From an uncultured Chryseobacterium sp. (GTDB taxonomy: Bacteria > Bacteroidota > Bacteroidia > Flavobacteriales > Weeksellaceae), in assembly GCA_913778275.1 (NCBI GenBank), contig CAJYWN010000002.1, positions 62,001-126,000 of the forward strand: 64,000 bases of DNA. Reading direction: 5' to 3'. A model generated the notes under the pieces. The model was not told the DNA's origin, ran no database searches, and saw only the letters and a list, made by a program, of their open reading frames with translations. This document shows, in pieces, positions 51,671-60,739 of this stretch (within the stretch, counting starts at the first letter, position 1; every line of letters starts with the position of its first letter). Made by a program: the position numbers and the translations under genes.

Positions 51671-52045
51671 ATGATCAAATTAAAATTTAACCTTACTTAT
51701 TTTCTGATCAGCCTGGTCATTTTTATTGTCGAGGTGTTGATCGCTACAGTCTTCAGCAATATATTCTTCGTAAGGGCTTATCTGGGTGATATTATAGTGG
51801 TAATGCTGCTCTTTACGATTGTTAAATCTTTCTTTGTCATTAAAAACAATCACAGCCTTATTCTTGGAATTTTCTTGTTTTCCTGTCTGGTAGAATGGGC
51901 GCAATATTTCCATATTGCCGAAAAGATGGGATTGCGGCCGGGAAGCATAATGTATATAATCGTCGGAAATTCATTTTCCTGGATCGATATTGTATGCTAT
52001 GCTGCAGGATGTCTGCTGTTGTTTCTTTTTGTTCCCAAAAAATAA
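51671..52045 (+). CDS. DUF2809-like membrane protein
   Basis: 124 residues from MIKLKF (an in-frame TTG 7 codons earlier is less likely). Four membrane helices; AYLGDIIVVMLLFTIVKSFF and SCLVEWAQYF, GNSFSWIDIVCYAAG match DUF2809. Function unknown. Its 3' end lies 5 bases from the YARHG gene. Confidence 0.8.
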   Translation: MIKLKFNLTYFLISLVIFIVEVLIATVFSNIFFVRAYLGDIIVVMLLFTIVKSFFVIKNNHSLILGIFLFSCLVEWAQYFHIAEKMGLRPGSIMYIIVGNSFSWIDIVCYAAGCLLLFLFVPKK

Positions 52046-52050
52046 AACGA

Positions 52051-52968
52051 TCATCTGCCGAAACTGTCATATTTATCTTCAGCATATTTGATGAAGCGGT
52101 TCAGTAAGGCTACATTCTCTTTTTCCAGAGGAGAAAGATCGTTGTCTACATTATCAGAAACCGGAATGTACCAGTCGGTCTGTTCAAAGAAATTACGGTA
52201 GGTTGCTTTTTTAAAAGAATAACCGTGGCGTGCAAAAACGGAGTTTTTAATGATTTCCATATCCAGCTTTCGAAGATTTTTAAGGTCTTTTTCCGTTAAT
52301 TTCTGTTTGGAAGCATTGATTTTGAAAACGGCATCAGAAGCAATTCTGTTTTTGGAGGCCGTGTAGGTTTCCGTTTTCCCTGTTTCTTCGTCGGTATATT
52401 TTTCGACAAAACTTTTCGGATTTTCCCAATCGATGAGGTCGTTGTCAGGGCTCAGCATAAAGTTCGGGTTGTAAACAAACTCTTTTTTAATCAACTTTAC
52501 CATTTTCAACGGAGCTTTTACGGCAGTTTTATTAAATGCATTCCACGTTCCGGTAAGGCTGTCATTGCTCAGTGTCACTTCAAACCTTCCGTCGGTTTTA
52601 TCATTTCCCGGCTCATCCAAGATGAAAGATTTTGCAGCCTCATTGAAGATTCCGCGAAAAGGCCGCTGGTTTCCGTCTACAATGCTTTGTCCGTATACGC
52701 TGTCTTTGGTGATTCTGTTGATTTTCAGTGCGATTCTTTTGTAAACGTCCCCTTCATAATCTTCCCCGATTTCAGGAGTAATCATTTCTTTTCCGGCAAA
52801 ATCTCCCATGTAAATGCCATAGTATTCTTTATGGATTTCGGGAACAGCAACAGAATCTTTTTTTGTGATTACGCTGTCCTTATTCCCGGAAGCAGCTTTT
52901 GCTTCTTTTTTACAGCCTGCCAAACTTATCATCAGGGAAGCTGTCAAAAATAATTTTAAATTTTTCAT
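52051..52968 (-). CDS. YARHG-domain lipoprotein
   Basis: 305 residues from the ATG at 52968. Lipobox SLAGC. The N-terminal half is an unrecognised beta-rich part; the C-terminal YARHG domain shows NSVFARHGYSFKKATYRNFF and TDWYIPVSDNVDNDLSPLEK. YARHG is thought to be an extracellular domain. It is followed by two short genes in the same direction upstream. Confidence 0.82.
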   Translation of the reverse strand: MKNLKLFLTASLMISLAGCKKEAKAASGNKDSVITKKDSVAVPEIHKEYYGIYMGDFAGKEMITPEIGEDYEGDVYKRIALKINRITKDSVYGQSIVDGNQRPFRGIFNEAAKSFILDEPGNDKTDGRFEVTLSNDSLTGTWNAFNKTAVKAPLKMVKLIKKEFVYNPNFMLSPDNDLIDWENPKSFVEKYTDEETGKTETYTASKNRIASDAVFKINASKQKLTEKDLKNLRKLDMEIIKNSVFARHGYSFKKATYRNFFEQTDWYIPVSDNVDNDLSPLEKENVALLNRFIKYAEDKYDSFGR

Positions 52969-52989
52969 ATGCAATTGTTGTTTATGGAA

Positions 52990-53628
52990 TTAAATATATT
53001 TTTTAGCCATTAAATATTCAATGAATAAAAGATTCGGAATCCAGCCCAGCCATGCAATAATCTGGTACACATCCATCGGATTCGGGTGAAATAAATATAC
53101 GATGATTACTTTCCACATTCTTAGTGTAACTGCAGAAAGTGAAAGGGCAAAGCTCCGCCACATCCATTGTTGGTGTTCTTTAAAATTTTTCTGCCGGGCT
53201 AATTGATACGCTTTGAAAGTTGAAAACCACCATAAACAGCCCAAAATAACAAATGAAATTTTAGAATAGATTCCGCCGTTGGCAAATATTCCCATATAAA
53301 TTCCTGATGGCGCTGCAAAGACGAGAATTAAGAAAATGTATGTTTTTCCAATATTTTTGTGGAAGTTTTTTATTCCGAAATCTTTTTTCAGAATTGCCAA
53401 AAATCCACTCAGCAAAACAAAAATGCTTGTATAAACGTGAGTGTAGAAAAAATAGAGATATTCTGGTCTTTCGGAAACTTCCGTTTGTTTGATCATCAGA
53501 AAACTCACATTTGTTTTCAATGGAATATATTCCATAGTGATTTTCAGCATCAGCCAAAAGAAATATCCGAATCCTATAATGAGAAGGACCTTTAAGATAT
53601 TAGGAATATTTTTTTTGACTGAAAGCAT
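52990..53628 (-). CDS. DUF2306-like membrane protein
   Basis: 212 residues, about six membrane helices. The family pattern includes GFLAILKKDFGIKNFHKNIGK and HQQWMWRSFALSLSAVTLRM, matching DUF2306. It follows the TonB_C-like gene by 2 bases and precedes the YARHG gene by 21, so the three are probably co-transcribed. Confidence 0.82.
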   Translation of the reverse strand: MLSVKKNIPNILKVLLIIGFGYFFWLMLKITMEYIPLKTNVSFLMIKQTEVSERPEYLYFFYTHVYTSIFVLLSGFLAILKKDFGIKNFHKNIGKTYIFLILVFAAPSGIYMGIFANGGIYSKISFVILGCLWWFSTFKAYQLARQKNFKEHQQWMWRSFALSLSAVTLRMWKVIIVYLFHPNPMDVYQIIAWLGWIPNLLFIEYLMAKKYI

Positions 53629-53630
53629 TT

Positions 53631-54029
53631 CTAATCTTCTGTGAAAGTTATTGTAATCGGGAATCTATACTTAGAATCGATTGGTTTCCCGGCCTGCTTC
53701 TTTGGAATCCATTTGAATTTGGACATTTCTGTAATTGTTCGCCTCATTTCGTTATTCATAGAAATGTTCGTTCCGGTTGTTTTAATGTTGGTGAGCTCTC
53801 CTTCTGAAGTAACGGTGAATGTTGCTTCAGATCTTGTTATTCCTTTTCCGTAGACTTTATCTCTGTCAAAAATTTCATAAAACTTTTGCCTAAAATTATA
53901 CTCTCCTCGGGGATAGACGCTATCATAAATGTTCTCAGATTTCTCTTTTTTCTGATTAGATGAAATACCTTCTTGCGATAATGCTGTGACAGAAATAATA
54001 AGTAAAGAGAATATTAACAATTTGTTCAT
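53631..54029 (-). CDS. Secreted TonB_C-like protein
   Basis: 132 residues with a signal peptide (MNKLLIFSLLIISVTALS). The mature part has the TonB-C pattern SEATFTVTSEGELTNIK and FKWIPKKQAGKPIDSKYRFP. As with the gene at 51001-51429 there is no membrane anchor. It starts 13 bases after the flavoprotein stop. Confidence 0.75.
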   Translation of the reverse strand: MNKLLIFSLLIISVTALSQEGISSNQKKEKSENIYDSVYPRGEYNFRQKFYEIFDRDKVYGKGITRSEATFTVTSEGELTNIKTTGTNISMNNEMRRTITEMSKFKWIPKKQAGKPIDSKYRFPITITFTED

Positions 54030-54042
54030 GGCATTATTTTAT

Positions 54043-55245
54043 TTATAAATTATTCAAATCCTGGGCAATCAGCCATGCTTCGCTCCAGCATGCCTGGAAA
54101 TTAAATCCTCCGGTTACTGCATCAATATTAAGCACTTCTCCTGCGATGTAAAAATTTGGTAATAGTTTAGAAGACATGTTTTTAAAGTTAATTTCTTTTA
54201 AATCAACACCGCCGGCCGTTACAAATTCATCTTTAAATGTTGATTTTCCGGTAACCTGAAATTTCTTTTTACAAAGATTTTCAACGATTCTGTCCATTTC
54301 TTTTTTCGATAGATTGGCGACCTGCTTATTAAGATCAATAGATGAAACTTCCAGAATTCTTTGCCAGAAACGGTTCGTGATATCAAAAATTTTCGACTGT
54401 CCGATCGTTTTTTTAGGATTGGATTGTTTGAATTGGTGGAATATTTCCTCTGCACTATCAAGTGATTTTGAAATAAAGTTCACTTCAACTTCAAAATTGT
54501 ATTTCATTTTTGCGAGATTCACTGCCTCCCATGCAGAAATTTTAAGAATTGCAGGTCCCGAAAGCCCCCAGTGTGTAATCAGCAATGGCCCGCTTTCTTC
54601 CGTTTTTAATTTAGGGATAGAGGTTTCTGCCATTTCAAAGCTTGTTCCCGCCAGATCTTTCAGCAAATTATCTTTAATATTAAAAGTAAAAAGAGAAGGA
54701 ACAAGATCAATAACATTATGTCCTAAGCTTTCGATTATTTTTAAAGACTTTGGAGAACTTCCGGTGGTATAGATGACATAATCTGCTTCAAAATCACCCA
54801 GACTGGTTTGTATTAAATATTTTTCTTCCTGTTTTTCAATTTGTTTAACCGAGCATTTGGTTTTTACTTCAACATTTTTGTTTCGAATTTCTTCGAGCAT
54901 CGCATTAATGATCGTCTGCGAAGAATTGCTTTCCGGGAAAATACGGTTGTCATTTTCAATCTTTAACGAAACTTTTCGGCTTTCAAACCAATCCATCGTA
55001 TCTCCCGGCTGAAAACGGGTAAAAACACTGAGCAATTCTTTGTTTCCACGCGGATAAAACTGTACCAGTTCTCTCGGGTCAAAACAGGCATGGGTAACAT
55101 TACAACGGCCTCCTCCCGAAATTTTTACCTTCTGGAGAACATCTGAGTTCTGTTCGAGAATAGTGATTTTATACTGCCTTGCGTCCAGGTTGGCGGCACA
55201 GAAAAATCCTGCGGCCCCGCCTCCAATGATAATGATTTGTTTCAT
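54043..55245 (-). CDS. FAD/NAD(P)-dependent oxidoreductase, HI0933/YhiN family
   Basis: 400 residues. The FAD-binding GGGAAGFFCAANLDA is at the N terminus; VKISGGGRCNVTHACFDP is the family signature; GGVDLKEINFKNM and IDAVTGGFNFQACWSEAW close the chain. Members are probable flavin reductases of unknown substrate. Confidence 0.9.
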   Translation of the reverse strand: MKQIIIIGGGAAGFFCAANLDARQYKITILEQNSDVLQKVKISGGGRCNVTHACFDPRELVQFYPRGNKELLSVFTRFQPGDTMDWFESRKVSLKIENDNRIFPESNSSQTIINAMLEEIRNKNVEVKTKCSVKQIEKQEEKYLIQTSLGDFEADYVIYTTGSSPKSLKIIESLGHNVIDLVPSLFTFNIKDNLLKDLAGTSFEMAETSIPKLKTEESGPLLITHWGLSGPAILKISAWEAVNLAKMKYNFEVEVNFISKSLDSAEEIFHQFKQSNPKKTIGQSKIFDITNRFWQRILEVSSIDLNKQVANLSKKEMDRIVENLCKKKFQVTGKSTFKDEFVTAGGVDLKEINFKNMSSKLLPNFYIAGEVLNIDAVTGGFNFQACWSEAWLIAQDLNNL

Positions 55246-55535
55246 ATTCCTTGTAATCCTATGCTCAGGATTATTTTTGCAAAACTACAATTTTTATAAA
55301 CCATCTTATTTGAGTAATTTTGAAGAATATAATTTTTTGAATTAATGTCGAAAATTATTAAACATAAAAGTCATTAAAGTTTCTTTTTAACATTAGAAAA
55401 AGCATATGAGTTGATGAAATCTTGATTTTCAGCTAATGTGAACTTCTGTGCCGATATATTTTTAGACTAATTTATTCTAAGATTTTTTGTGACTTTTGTA
55501 GTAAAAATTAAATTCATACTTAAAACAAAGTTTAA

Positions 55536-56027
55536 ATGATATTCTACCATACATTCGAAGTACGCTGGAGCGATCTTGATGCCAACAAACATTTGGCCAA
55601 CTCTTCTTATGTGCAGTATTGCGCACAGGCAAGGATGGCGTTCATGACCAAAGAGAAAATGGGGGTAACCCAATTGAGCAGATGGGGAATCGGTCCGGTG
55701 ATCCTGCATGAGCGGTATTCGTTTTTTAAAGAAATTTATGCCGATCAGACGGTGATTGTAAGTGTTGAAATCGATGGATGTTCAGAAGATTCTTCGATCT
55801 ACAGATTCCTTCACAAATTTTATACACCGGACGGTGTACATTGTGCTACTTCCGAAGCTACAGGAGTCTGGATCGATATGATGCTCAGAAAAATGACCAC
55901 CCCGCCGGATGATGTTGTGGAAGCCATGAACAAATATAAAACTCCGGAAACGGTTGTGCTCTCGAAAGAAGACTTTAAAAAGTTCCCTTTCCATCCGCAT
56001 AATATTGATCCGTCAGAATTCAATTAA
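55536..56027 (+). CDS. Acyl-CoA thioesterase, hotdog fold
   Basis: 163 residues. The 4-hydroxybenzoyl-CoA thioesterase-like pattern is FEVRWSDLDANKHLANSSYVQ with the active-site Asp (in DLDANKH) and HERYSFFKEIYADQTV. It hydrolyses acyl-CoA to free acid; chain length unknown. The preceding 290-base gap (55246-55535) is AT-rich and shows nothing I can assign. Confidence 0.9.
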   Translation: MIFYHTFEVRWSDLDANKHLANSSYVQYCAQARMAFMTKEKMGVTQLSRWGIGPVILHERYSFFKEIYADQTVIVSVEIDGCSEDSSIYRFLHKFYTPDGVHCATSEATGVWIDMMLRKMTTPPDDVVEAMNKYKTPETVVLSKEDFKKFPFHPHNIDPSEFN

Positions 56028-56029
56028 TA

Positions 56030-56095
56030 ACTGATAAGCGATAAGTGATGATTGATAAAAGTGTCAGCAATCATTTATCAACTATCAAACATCAA
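56030..56095. repeat. AT-rich inverted repeat with ATCATTTATCA words
   Basis: AAGTGATGATTGATAAAAG and TCATTTATCA with ATCAAACATCAATT are inverted partners between the thioesterase and thiL. Similar to 42462-42530. Confidence 0.4.
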
Positions 56096-56109
56096 TTATA
56101 ATTAAAGAT

Positions 56110-57165
56110 ATGTTTGAAGATAAATCACAGGAATTGACACCCATTTCCAAATTAGGAGAATTTGGACTGATAAAACATTTGACAGAGCAATTTTCTTTGT
56201 CTAACAGTTCTTCGGAACTTGGAGTAGGAGATGATGCCGCTGTCATTAATCCTGAAAATAAAAAAGTAGTTCTTACAACAGATGTGCTGGCTGAAGGCGT
56301 ACATTTCAATTTGGGATATGTTCCGTTGAAACACCTCGGCTATAAAGCAGTTGTAGTTAACCTAAGCGACATTGCAGCAATGAATGCAACTCCAACCCAG
56401 ATTCTTGTTTCTTTAGCCGTTTCCAATCGTTTCCCGGTGGAAGCATTAGAGGAAATTTATGCAGGAATACAAGCAGCTTGTTCAAGGTATAAAGTTGACT
56501 TAATCGGCGGAGATACAACCAGTTCCAATGCCGGTTTGGTGATGAGCATCACTGCAGTCGGAATGGAGAATGATGAAAATATTGTTAAAAGAAGCGGGTC
56601 GAAACCCAATGATCTCCTGGTGGTAACCGGAGACCTAGGCGGTGCTTATATGGGACTTCAGATCCTGGAAAGAGAACACGCGGTTTTCCTTGCAGATCCT
56701 AATATGCAGCCTGAAATGGAAGGCTACGACTATATTCTTGAAAGGCAGCTGAAGCCGGAAGCAAGAACCGATGTAAAGGGAATTTTAGAACAATTGGATA
56801 TCAAACCAACTTCCATGATTGATATTTCGGACGGACTGGCTTCTGAAATTCTGCATCTTTCGGATCAATCGGGAGTTGGATTCAGATTATATGAAGAAAA
56901 GATTCCTATGGACAGTCTTACCATTTCTACGGCAGATGAATTCAATCTAAATCCTGTGGTAACGGCTCTAAGCGGAGGCGAAGATTATGAATTATTATTC
57001 ACCATTTCTCCTAACGATTTTGATAAAATTAAAAATCATCCGGATTTTACCATCATTGGTCATGCCGTTGAAAAAGAAGACGGAAATTTCATGGTGGCAA
57101 GAGGATCAAACCAATTAATTGCTTTGACGGCGCAGGGTTGGGATGCTTTTTTAAGTTCAAATTAG
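56110..57165 (+). CDS. thiL: Thiamine-monophosphate kinase
   Basis: Makes thiamine diphosphate, 351 residues. Family blocks are LGVGDDAAVINPENKKVVLT, VVNLSDIAAMNATPTQIL, LIGGDTTSSNAGLVMSITA and DISDGLASEILHLSDQSGVG. No other thiamine gene and no TPP riboswitch is next to it. A short membrane gene starts 1 base after the stop. Confidence 0.95.
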   Translation: MFEDKSQELTPISKLGEFGLIKHLTEQFSLSNSSSELGVGDDAAVINPENKKVVLTTDVLAEGVHFNLGYVPLKHLGYKAVVVNLSDIAAMNATPTQILVSLAVSNRFPVEALEEIYAGIQAACSRYKVDLIGGDTTSSNAGLVMSITAVGMENDENIVKRSGSKPNDLLVVTGDLGGAYMGLQILEREHAVFLADPNMQPEMEGYDYILERQLKPEARTDVKGILEQLDIKPTSMIDISDGLASEILHLSDQSGVGFRLYEEKIPMDSLTISTADEFNLNPVVTALSGGEDYELLFTISPNDFDKIKNHPDFTIIGHAVEKEDGNFMVARGSNQLIALTAQGWDAFLSSN

Positions 57166-57166
57166 T

Positions 57167-57334
57167 ATGCTGACTTTTACAGTACTTCCGACTTTAATTA
57201 TTTTCACATTTTTAATAGTAACCCTTTACAGGCATTACGTTAAAAAACAGCATCAAAACTTAAAAGATACATTCAGAGTTGCTTTATTTTTTGCTGCTGT
57301 CTGGGCTTTGATCTATTATTGGATTTTTAGCTGA
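57167..57334 (+). CDS. Short two-helix membrane protein
   Basis: 55 residues starting MLTFTVLPTLIIFTFLIV, with a second hydrophobic helix RVALFFAAVWALIYYWIF at the end and a basic linker (YRHYVKKQHQNLKD) between. The start is 1 base after the thiL stop, so it is likely translated by coupling. Below the size usually scanned. No family recognised. Confidence 0.6.
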   Translation: MLTFTVLPTLIIFTFLIVTLYRHYVKKQHQNLKDTFRVALFFAAVWALIYYWIFS

Positions 57335-57373
57335 AAGATGCTAAATATCTGCTCTTAAGCTTTGTAAATAAAA

Positions 57374-57406
57374 AACTTTGTCAAAGTCCTGAACTTTGAC
57401 AAAGTT
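57374..57406. terminator. Bidirectional terminator (thiL operon / pepT)
   Basis: A 14-base stem (57374-57387 with 57393-57406) encloses a 5-base loop, in the gap between convergent genes. Each arm carries two partial copies of ACTTTG/CAAAGT. Confidence 0.85.
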
Positions 57407-57432
57407 GATTCTGGTTAAAATATTCTGATATT

Positions 57433-58680
57433 TTACGCTTTTACAATATTCAGAATTACTTCCATTGCTTTTTGCATGCTTTCCAGAGCTACATATTCAT
57501 ATGGTCCGTGGAAATTGATTCCTCCCGCAAAAATATTCGGACAAGGTAATCCCATGTAAGATAACTGTGCACCATCTGTTCCGCCTCGGATGGCTTTGAT
57601 TTTAGGTTCAATTCCGGCTTCTTTCATGGCGGCTGCTGCACGGTCGATGATGTACATTTTACCTTCAAACTGCTGCTTCATGTTTCTGTATTGCTCCTTA
57701 ATCTCAATTTCGGCAGTACCTTCACCATGCTTTTGATTAAATTCAGCAATTTTTTCTTCCATGAATTTTTTTCTAGCCTCAAATTTTTCAGCATCGTGAT
57801 CTCGGATGATATACTGAAGTTTAGCTTCGGAAATATCGGCGTTTAAGTCCATTAAATGATAGAACCCTTCAAATCCTTTTGTCGTTGCCGGAGTCTCGTT
57901 CGCGGGAAGCATTTGCGCAAATTCGGAAGCCAGTAAAGCGGCATTCACCATTTTTCCATAAGCATATCCCGGGTGAACGCTTAATCCGTGGATTTTTACT
58001 ACTGCTCCCGCAGCATTGAAATTTTCATACTCCAGTTCGCCAACTTCTCCGCCATCCATCGTATAAGCGAATTCTGCCCCGAATTTTGCCACATCAAATT
58101 TATGGGCACCTCTTCCGATTTCCTCATCAGGCGTAAATCCTACCGCAATTCTTCCGTGTTTGATTTCAGGATGTGCAATTAAATATTCCGCTGCAGTTAC
58201 GATTTCTGCGCAGCCTGCTTTATCGTCTGCTCCTAATAACGTATTTCCGTCCGTTGTAATCAGTGTCTGACCAACATATTTCTTTAAGCTTTCAAATTTT
58301 GAAGGGGATAAGGTGAATCCGGTTGTCTTATTTAAAACAAGATCACTTCCGTCATAGTTTTCCCAAACCTGAGGTTTTACATTTTCTCCGCTGAAATCCG
58401 GCGAAGTATCATAATGGGAAATAAAACCGATGGTTGGACGGTCATTATTTTCCAGATTGGAAGGAACATAACCCATAATATACCCATTTTCATCAATGGA
58501 TACCTCTTCAAGACCGATCGTTTTCAACTCTTCAGCGATATAATTGGCGATATCCCACTGTCTTTCGGTAGAAGGAGTTGTTTCGCTTTCCGCATCACTG
58601 GTTGAATATATTTTTACATAAGTGAGAAAACGGTTCAGTAACTTTTCTTTCCATAACGGATTGAATTCTATTGTGCTCAT
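57433..58680 (-). CDS. pepT: Peptidase T (tripeptide aminopeptidase)
   Basis: M20 metallopeptidase that removes the N-terminal residue of tripeptides, 415 residues. Zinc ligands are in IGFISHYDTSPDF, LLGADDKAGCAEIVTAAEY, GFTPDEEIGRGAHKFDV and YTMDGGEVGELEYEN, and near the end NIFAGGINFHGPYEY. Length is normal for PepT. A -7 TAACTTTG lies upstream on its strand (58701-58708). Confidence 0.95.
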   Translation of the reverse strand: MSTIEFNPLWKEKLLNRFLTYVKIYSTSDAESETTPSTERQWDIANYIAEELKTIGLEEVSIDENGYIMGYVPSNLENNDRPTIGFISHYDTSPDFSGENVKPQVWENYDGSDLVLNKTTGFTLSPSKFESLKKYVGQTLITTDGNTLLGADDKAGCAEIVTAAEYLIAHPEIKHGRIAVGFTPDEEIGRGAHKFDVAKFGAEFAYTMDGGEVGELEYENFNAAGAVVKIHGLSVHPGYAYGKMVNAALLASEFAQMLPANETPATTKGFEGFYHLMDLNADISEAKLQYIIRDHDAEKFEARKKFMEEKIAEFNQKHGEGTAEIEIKEQYRNMKQQFEGKMYIIDRAAAAMKEAGIEPKIKAIRGGTDGAQLSYMGLPCPNIFAGGINFHGPYEYVALESMQKAMEVILNIVKA

Positions 58681-58840
58681 TATTAGTATAAATTTGTGGA
58701 CAAAGTTAACGAATTTGAGTCTCAGAACAGCTTATCTGTAAGCTGATATGCGCAATCGAAATTATAAATGATGTATAAATGTTTGAGAATCAAAATAATG
58801 GTAGATTTGTTTGTAAAGAAACTAAATAGTTTAGTTTTAT

Positions 58841-58848
58841 TATATTTG
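58841..58848 (+). promoter_or_regulatory. -7 promoter element upstream of HMG-CoA-lyase-like gene
   Basis: TATATTTG matches TAnnTTTG, 20 bases before the ATG. No clear -33. Confidence 0.5.
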
Positions 58849-58868
58849 AGAAAATCTAAAAGTATACA

Positions 58869-59717
58869 ATGTTCCTTACTGAATGTCCACGCGACGCCAT
58901 GCAGGGTTGGGGAGAATTTATCCCCACAGAAAAAAAAATAGATTATATCAACTCCCTGATGGATGTTGGTTTTGATGTGCTGGATTGCCTGAGCTTCGTT
59001 TCTCCCAGGGCCATTCCGCAAATGGCCGATTCTGCTGAAGTGGCCGAAAATATCGATAAATCCAGATCCAATACCAAAGTTTCTGCGATTGTTGCTAATT
59101 ACAGAGGAGCTGAGAAAGCATTAAAACATCAGTCCGTAGACATTATAGGATTCCCGTTTTCTATTTCGGAGACTTTTCAGCACAGGAATACCAATAAAAG
59201 CCAGGAAGAAGCATTTAATGAAATTATCAGAATGCTTGAACTGGTAAGACGTGAAAACCGACAGCTGAACATTTATTTCTCAATGGCCTTTGGAAATCCT
59301 TACGGAGAAATGTGGAAGTGGGAAGATGTAGACTTCTGGGCTCAGCGGTTTTCGGAAATAGGAATTAAAGATGTCTTACTTTCTGATACTACGGGAGTTG
59401 CAACGCCTGAAACCATCACGCTTTTGTTTGAAAAGATCCCTGCAAATTATCCGGAAATCAATTTTGGAGGACATTTTCATAACCGTTACGAAGATTCTTA
59501 TTCTAAATTAAAAGCGGCATATGATCAGGGCTGCAGAAGGTTCGACAGTGCCATCAAAGGAATCGGAGGATGCCCGATGGCAAAAGATGATCTGGTAGGA
59601 AATATGCCGACTGAACAGATAATCAACTTCATGAGCGTGGAAAAAGCAGAGCATAAGCTTAACCTTCTGAACTTTGAAAGCGCTTACAATAAAGCAAAGG
59701 ATATTTTCCATTTTTAA
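58869..59717 (+). CDS. Hydroxymethylglutaryl-CoA lyase-like enzyme
   Basis: 282 residues, TIM-barrel of the HMGL family. Compared with the human enzyme, the RD pair (PRDAMQ), the Asp in SDTTGV, the HxH pair (GGHFHNRY) and the catalytic Cys (GIGGCPMA) are retained, but the metal/catalytic Glu of the SFVSP region (ETTSFVSP) is Asp here (LDCLSFVSP). It may cleave HMG-CoA or a related acyl-CoA in leucine breakdown; divergence leaves the substrate open. The TPR gene follows 2 bases later. Confidence 0.8.
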   Translation: MFLTECPRDAMQGWGEFIPTEKKIDYINSLMDVGFDVLDCLSFVSPRAIPQMADSAEVAENIDKSRSNTKVSAIVANYRGAEKALKHQSVDIIGFPFSISETFQHRNTNKSQEEAFNEIIRMLELVRRENRQLNIYFSMAFGNPYGEMWKWEDVDFWAQRFSEIGIKDVLLSDTTGVATPETITLLFEKIPANYPEINFGGHFHNRYEDSYSKLKAAYDQGCRRFDSAIKGIGGCPMAKDDLVGNMPTEQIINFMSVEKAEHKLNLLNFESAYNKAKDIFHF

Positions 59718-59719
59718 GT

Positions 59720-60733
59720 ATGAAAAAGTTTTTTATCATCATTCTTATTATCTTTTCTTCGGGAATTTTTGCGCAAAAGATTGAAAAACTCTTTAATGAA
59801 GGGAAGTTTGAGGAATTAACAACGTTTGAAAAAGAAAGTTCTACTTTTACCGGGGAGGAATTATATTATTTAGGCTTTGCATTTTTCAGGCTGGAAAATG
59901 ACGAAAAAGCGATTGAATATTATAATAAAGCTTTACAAAAAGGTTTTGATAATGCTCTTGTATACTATCATATAGGTCTTTCTCAGATGTATCAGAAAAA
60001 GTATGATGAGGCTGTAAAAAGTATAAATATAGGACTTGAGTCTCATCCTCTTGCTGAGTTTTATTTTGAAAAAATAAGAATTTATAGCATTAAAGAAGAT
60101 CCTGTTAGCCAGGAAAAAACCTTTTTAGAGGCACTCCAAAAGTCGGGAGAGAAGGATAGCTGGTATGTTAAAATAGTTTTATTTGCAGGAGGATTTTATT
60201 ATGGTAAGAAGGATTATAAAAAATCAGAAAAAATTTATAAAGATGCTATTTTATCTTTACCAAAAGAATATGAACTGTACATAAAGCTTATAAAATCTCT
60301 AAATGTTCAAAACAAATTTTCGGAAGCTGATTCTTATTTTGAAAAGATGAGAGCTCTTTACGAAAAAAAAGAACTTTCCGAAGACGAAATGAAGTTTAAG
60401 AATCTTAATGTTGATCAATTTAACTGGAAAAATCAAGTAGTAAATATTCATAAGTATTTTGATAAACCTAAAGAAATGCTTCAGCCTCTTTATGTTTTAT
60501 ATCTGATTAATGAAAATGGAGATAAAGTAGAACGAAAATTTAAAATAGAAAAAACACTGCAAATGGAAAAGGCAGATCCGGAATTTGTAATTTGTGAGGA
60601 AACTAAAGACGGACATTCAACTTATCCTATTGGCTTTAAAGATGAAAACTTTACTTTGGAAGATCTAAGAAAAGAGATTACCAATATTCTTAATAATAAA
60701 TATAATATAGCAGCGTCTTTCAAACATAATTAA
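59720..60733 (+). CDS. Secreted TPR protein
   Basis: 337 residues with a signal peptide ending about FAQ (residue 19). Tetratricopeptide repeats (about 45-215) include FFRLENDEKAIEYYNKALQK and YHIGLSQMYQKKYDEAVKSI. The C-terminal part has no recognised domain. It begins 2 bases after the HMG-CoA-lyase-like gene. Confidence 0.8.
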   Translation: MKKFFIIILIIFSSGIFAQKIEKLFNEGKFEELTTFEKESSTFTGEELYYLGFAFFRLENDEKAIEYYNKALQKGFDNALVYYHIGLSQMYQKKYDEAVKSINIGLESHPLAEFYFEKIRIYSIKEDPVSQEKTFLEALQKSGEKDSWYVKIVLFAGGFYYGKKDYKKSEKIYKDAILSLPKEYELYIKLIKSLNVQNKFSEADSYFEKMRALYEKKELSEDEMKFKNLNVDQFNWKNQVVNIHKYFDKPKEMLQPLYVLYLINENGDKVERKFKIEKTLQMEKADPEFVICEETKDGHSTYPIGFKDENFTLEDLRKEITNILNNKYNIAASFKHN

Positions 60734-60739
60734 TAAAAT

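Noticed and set aside
56028..56109. TPP riboswitch upstream of thiL
   Set aside because: The conserved CTGAGA and related core of the TPP aptamer is absent, and the gap is AT-rich repeats only.
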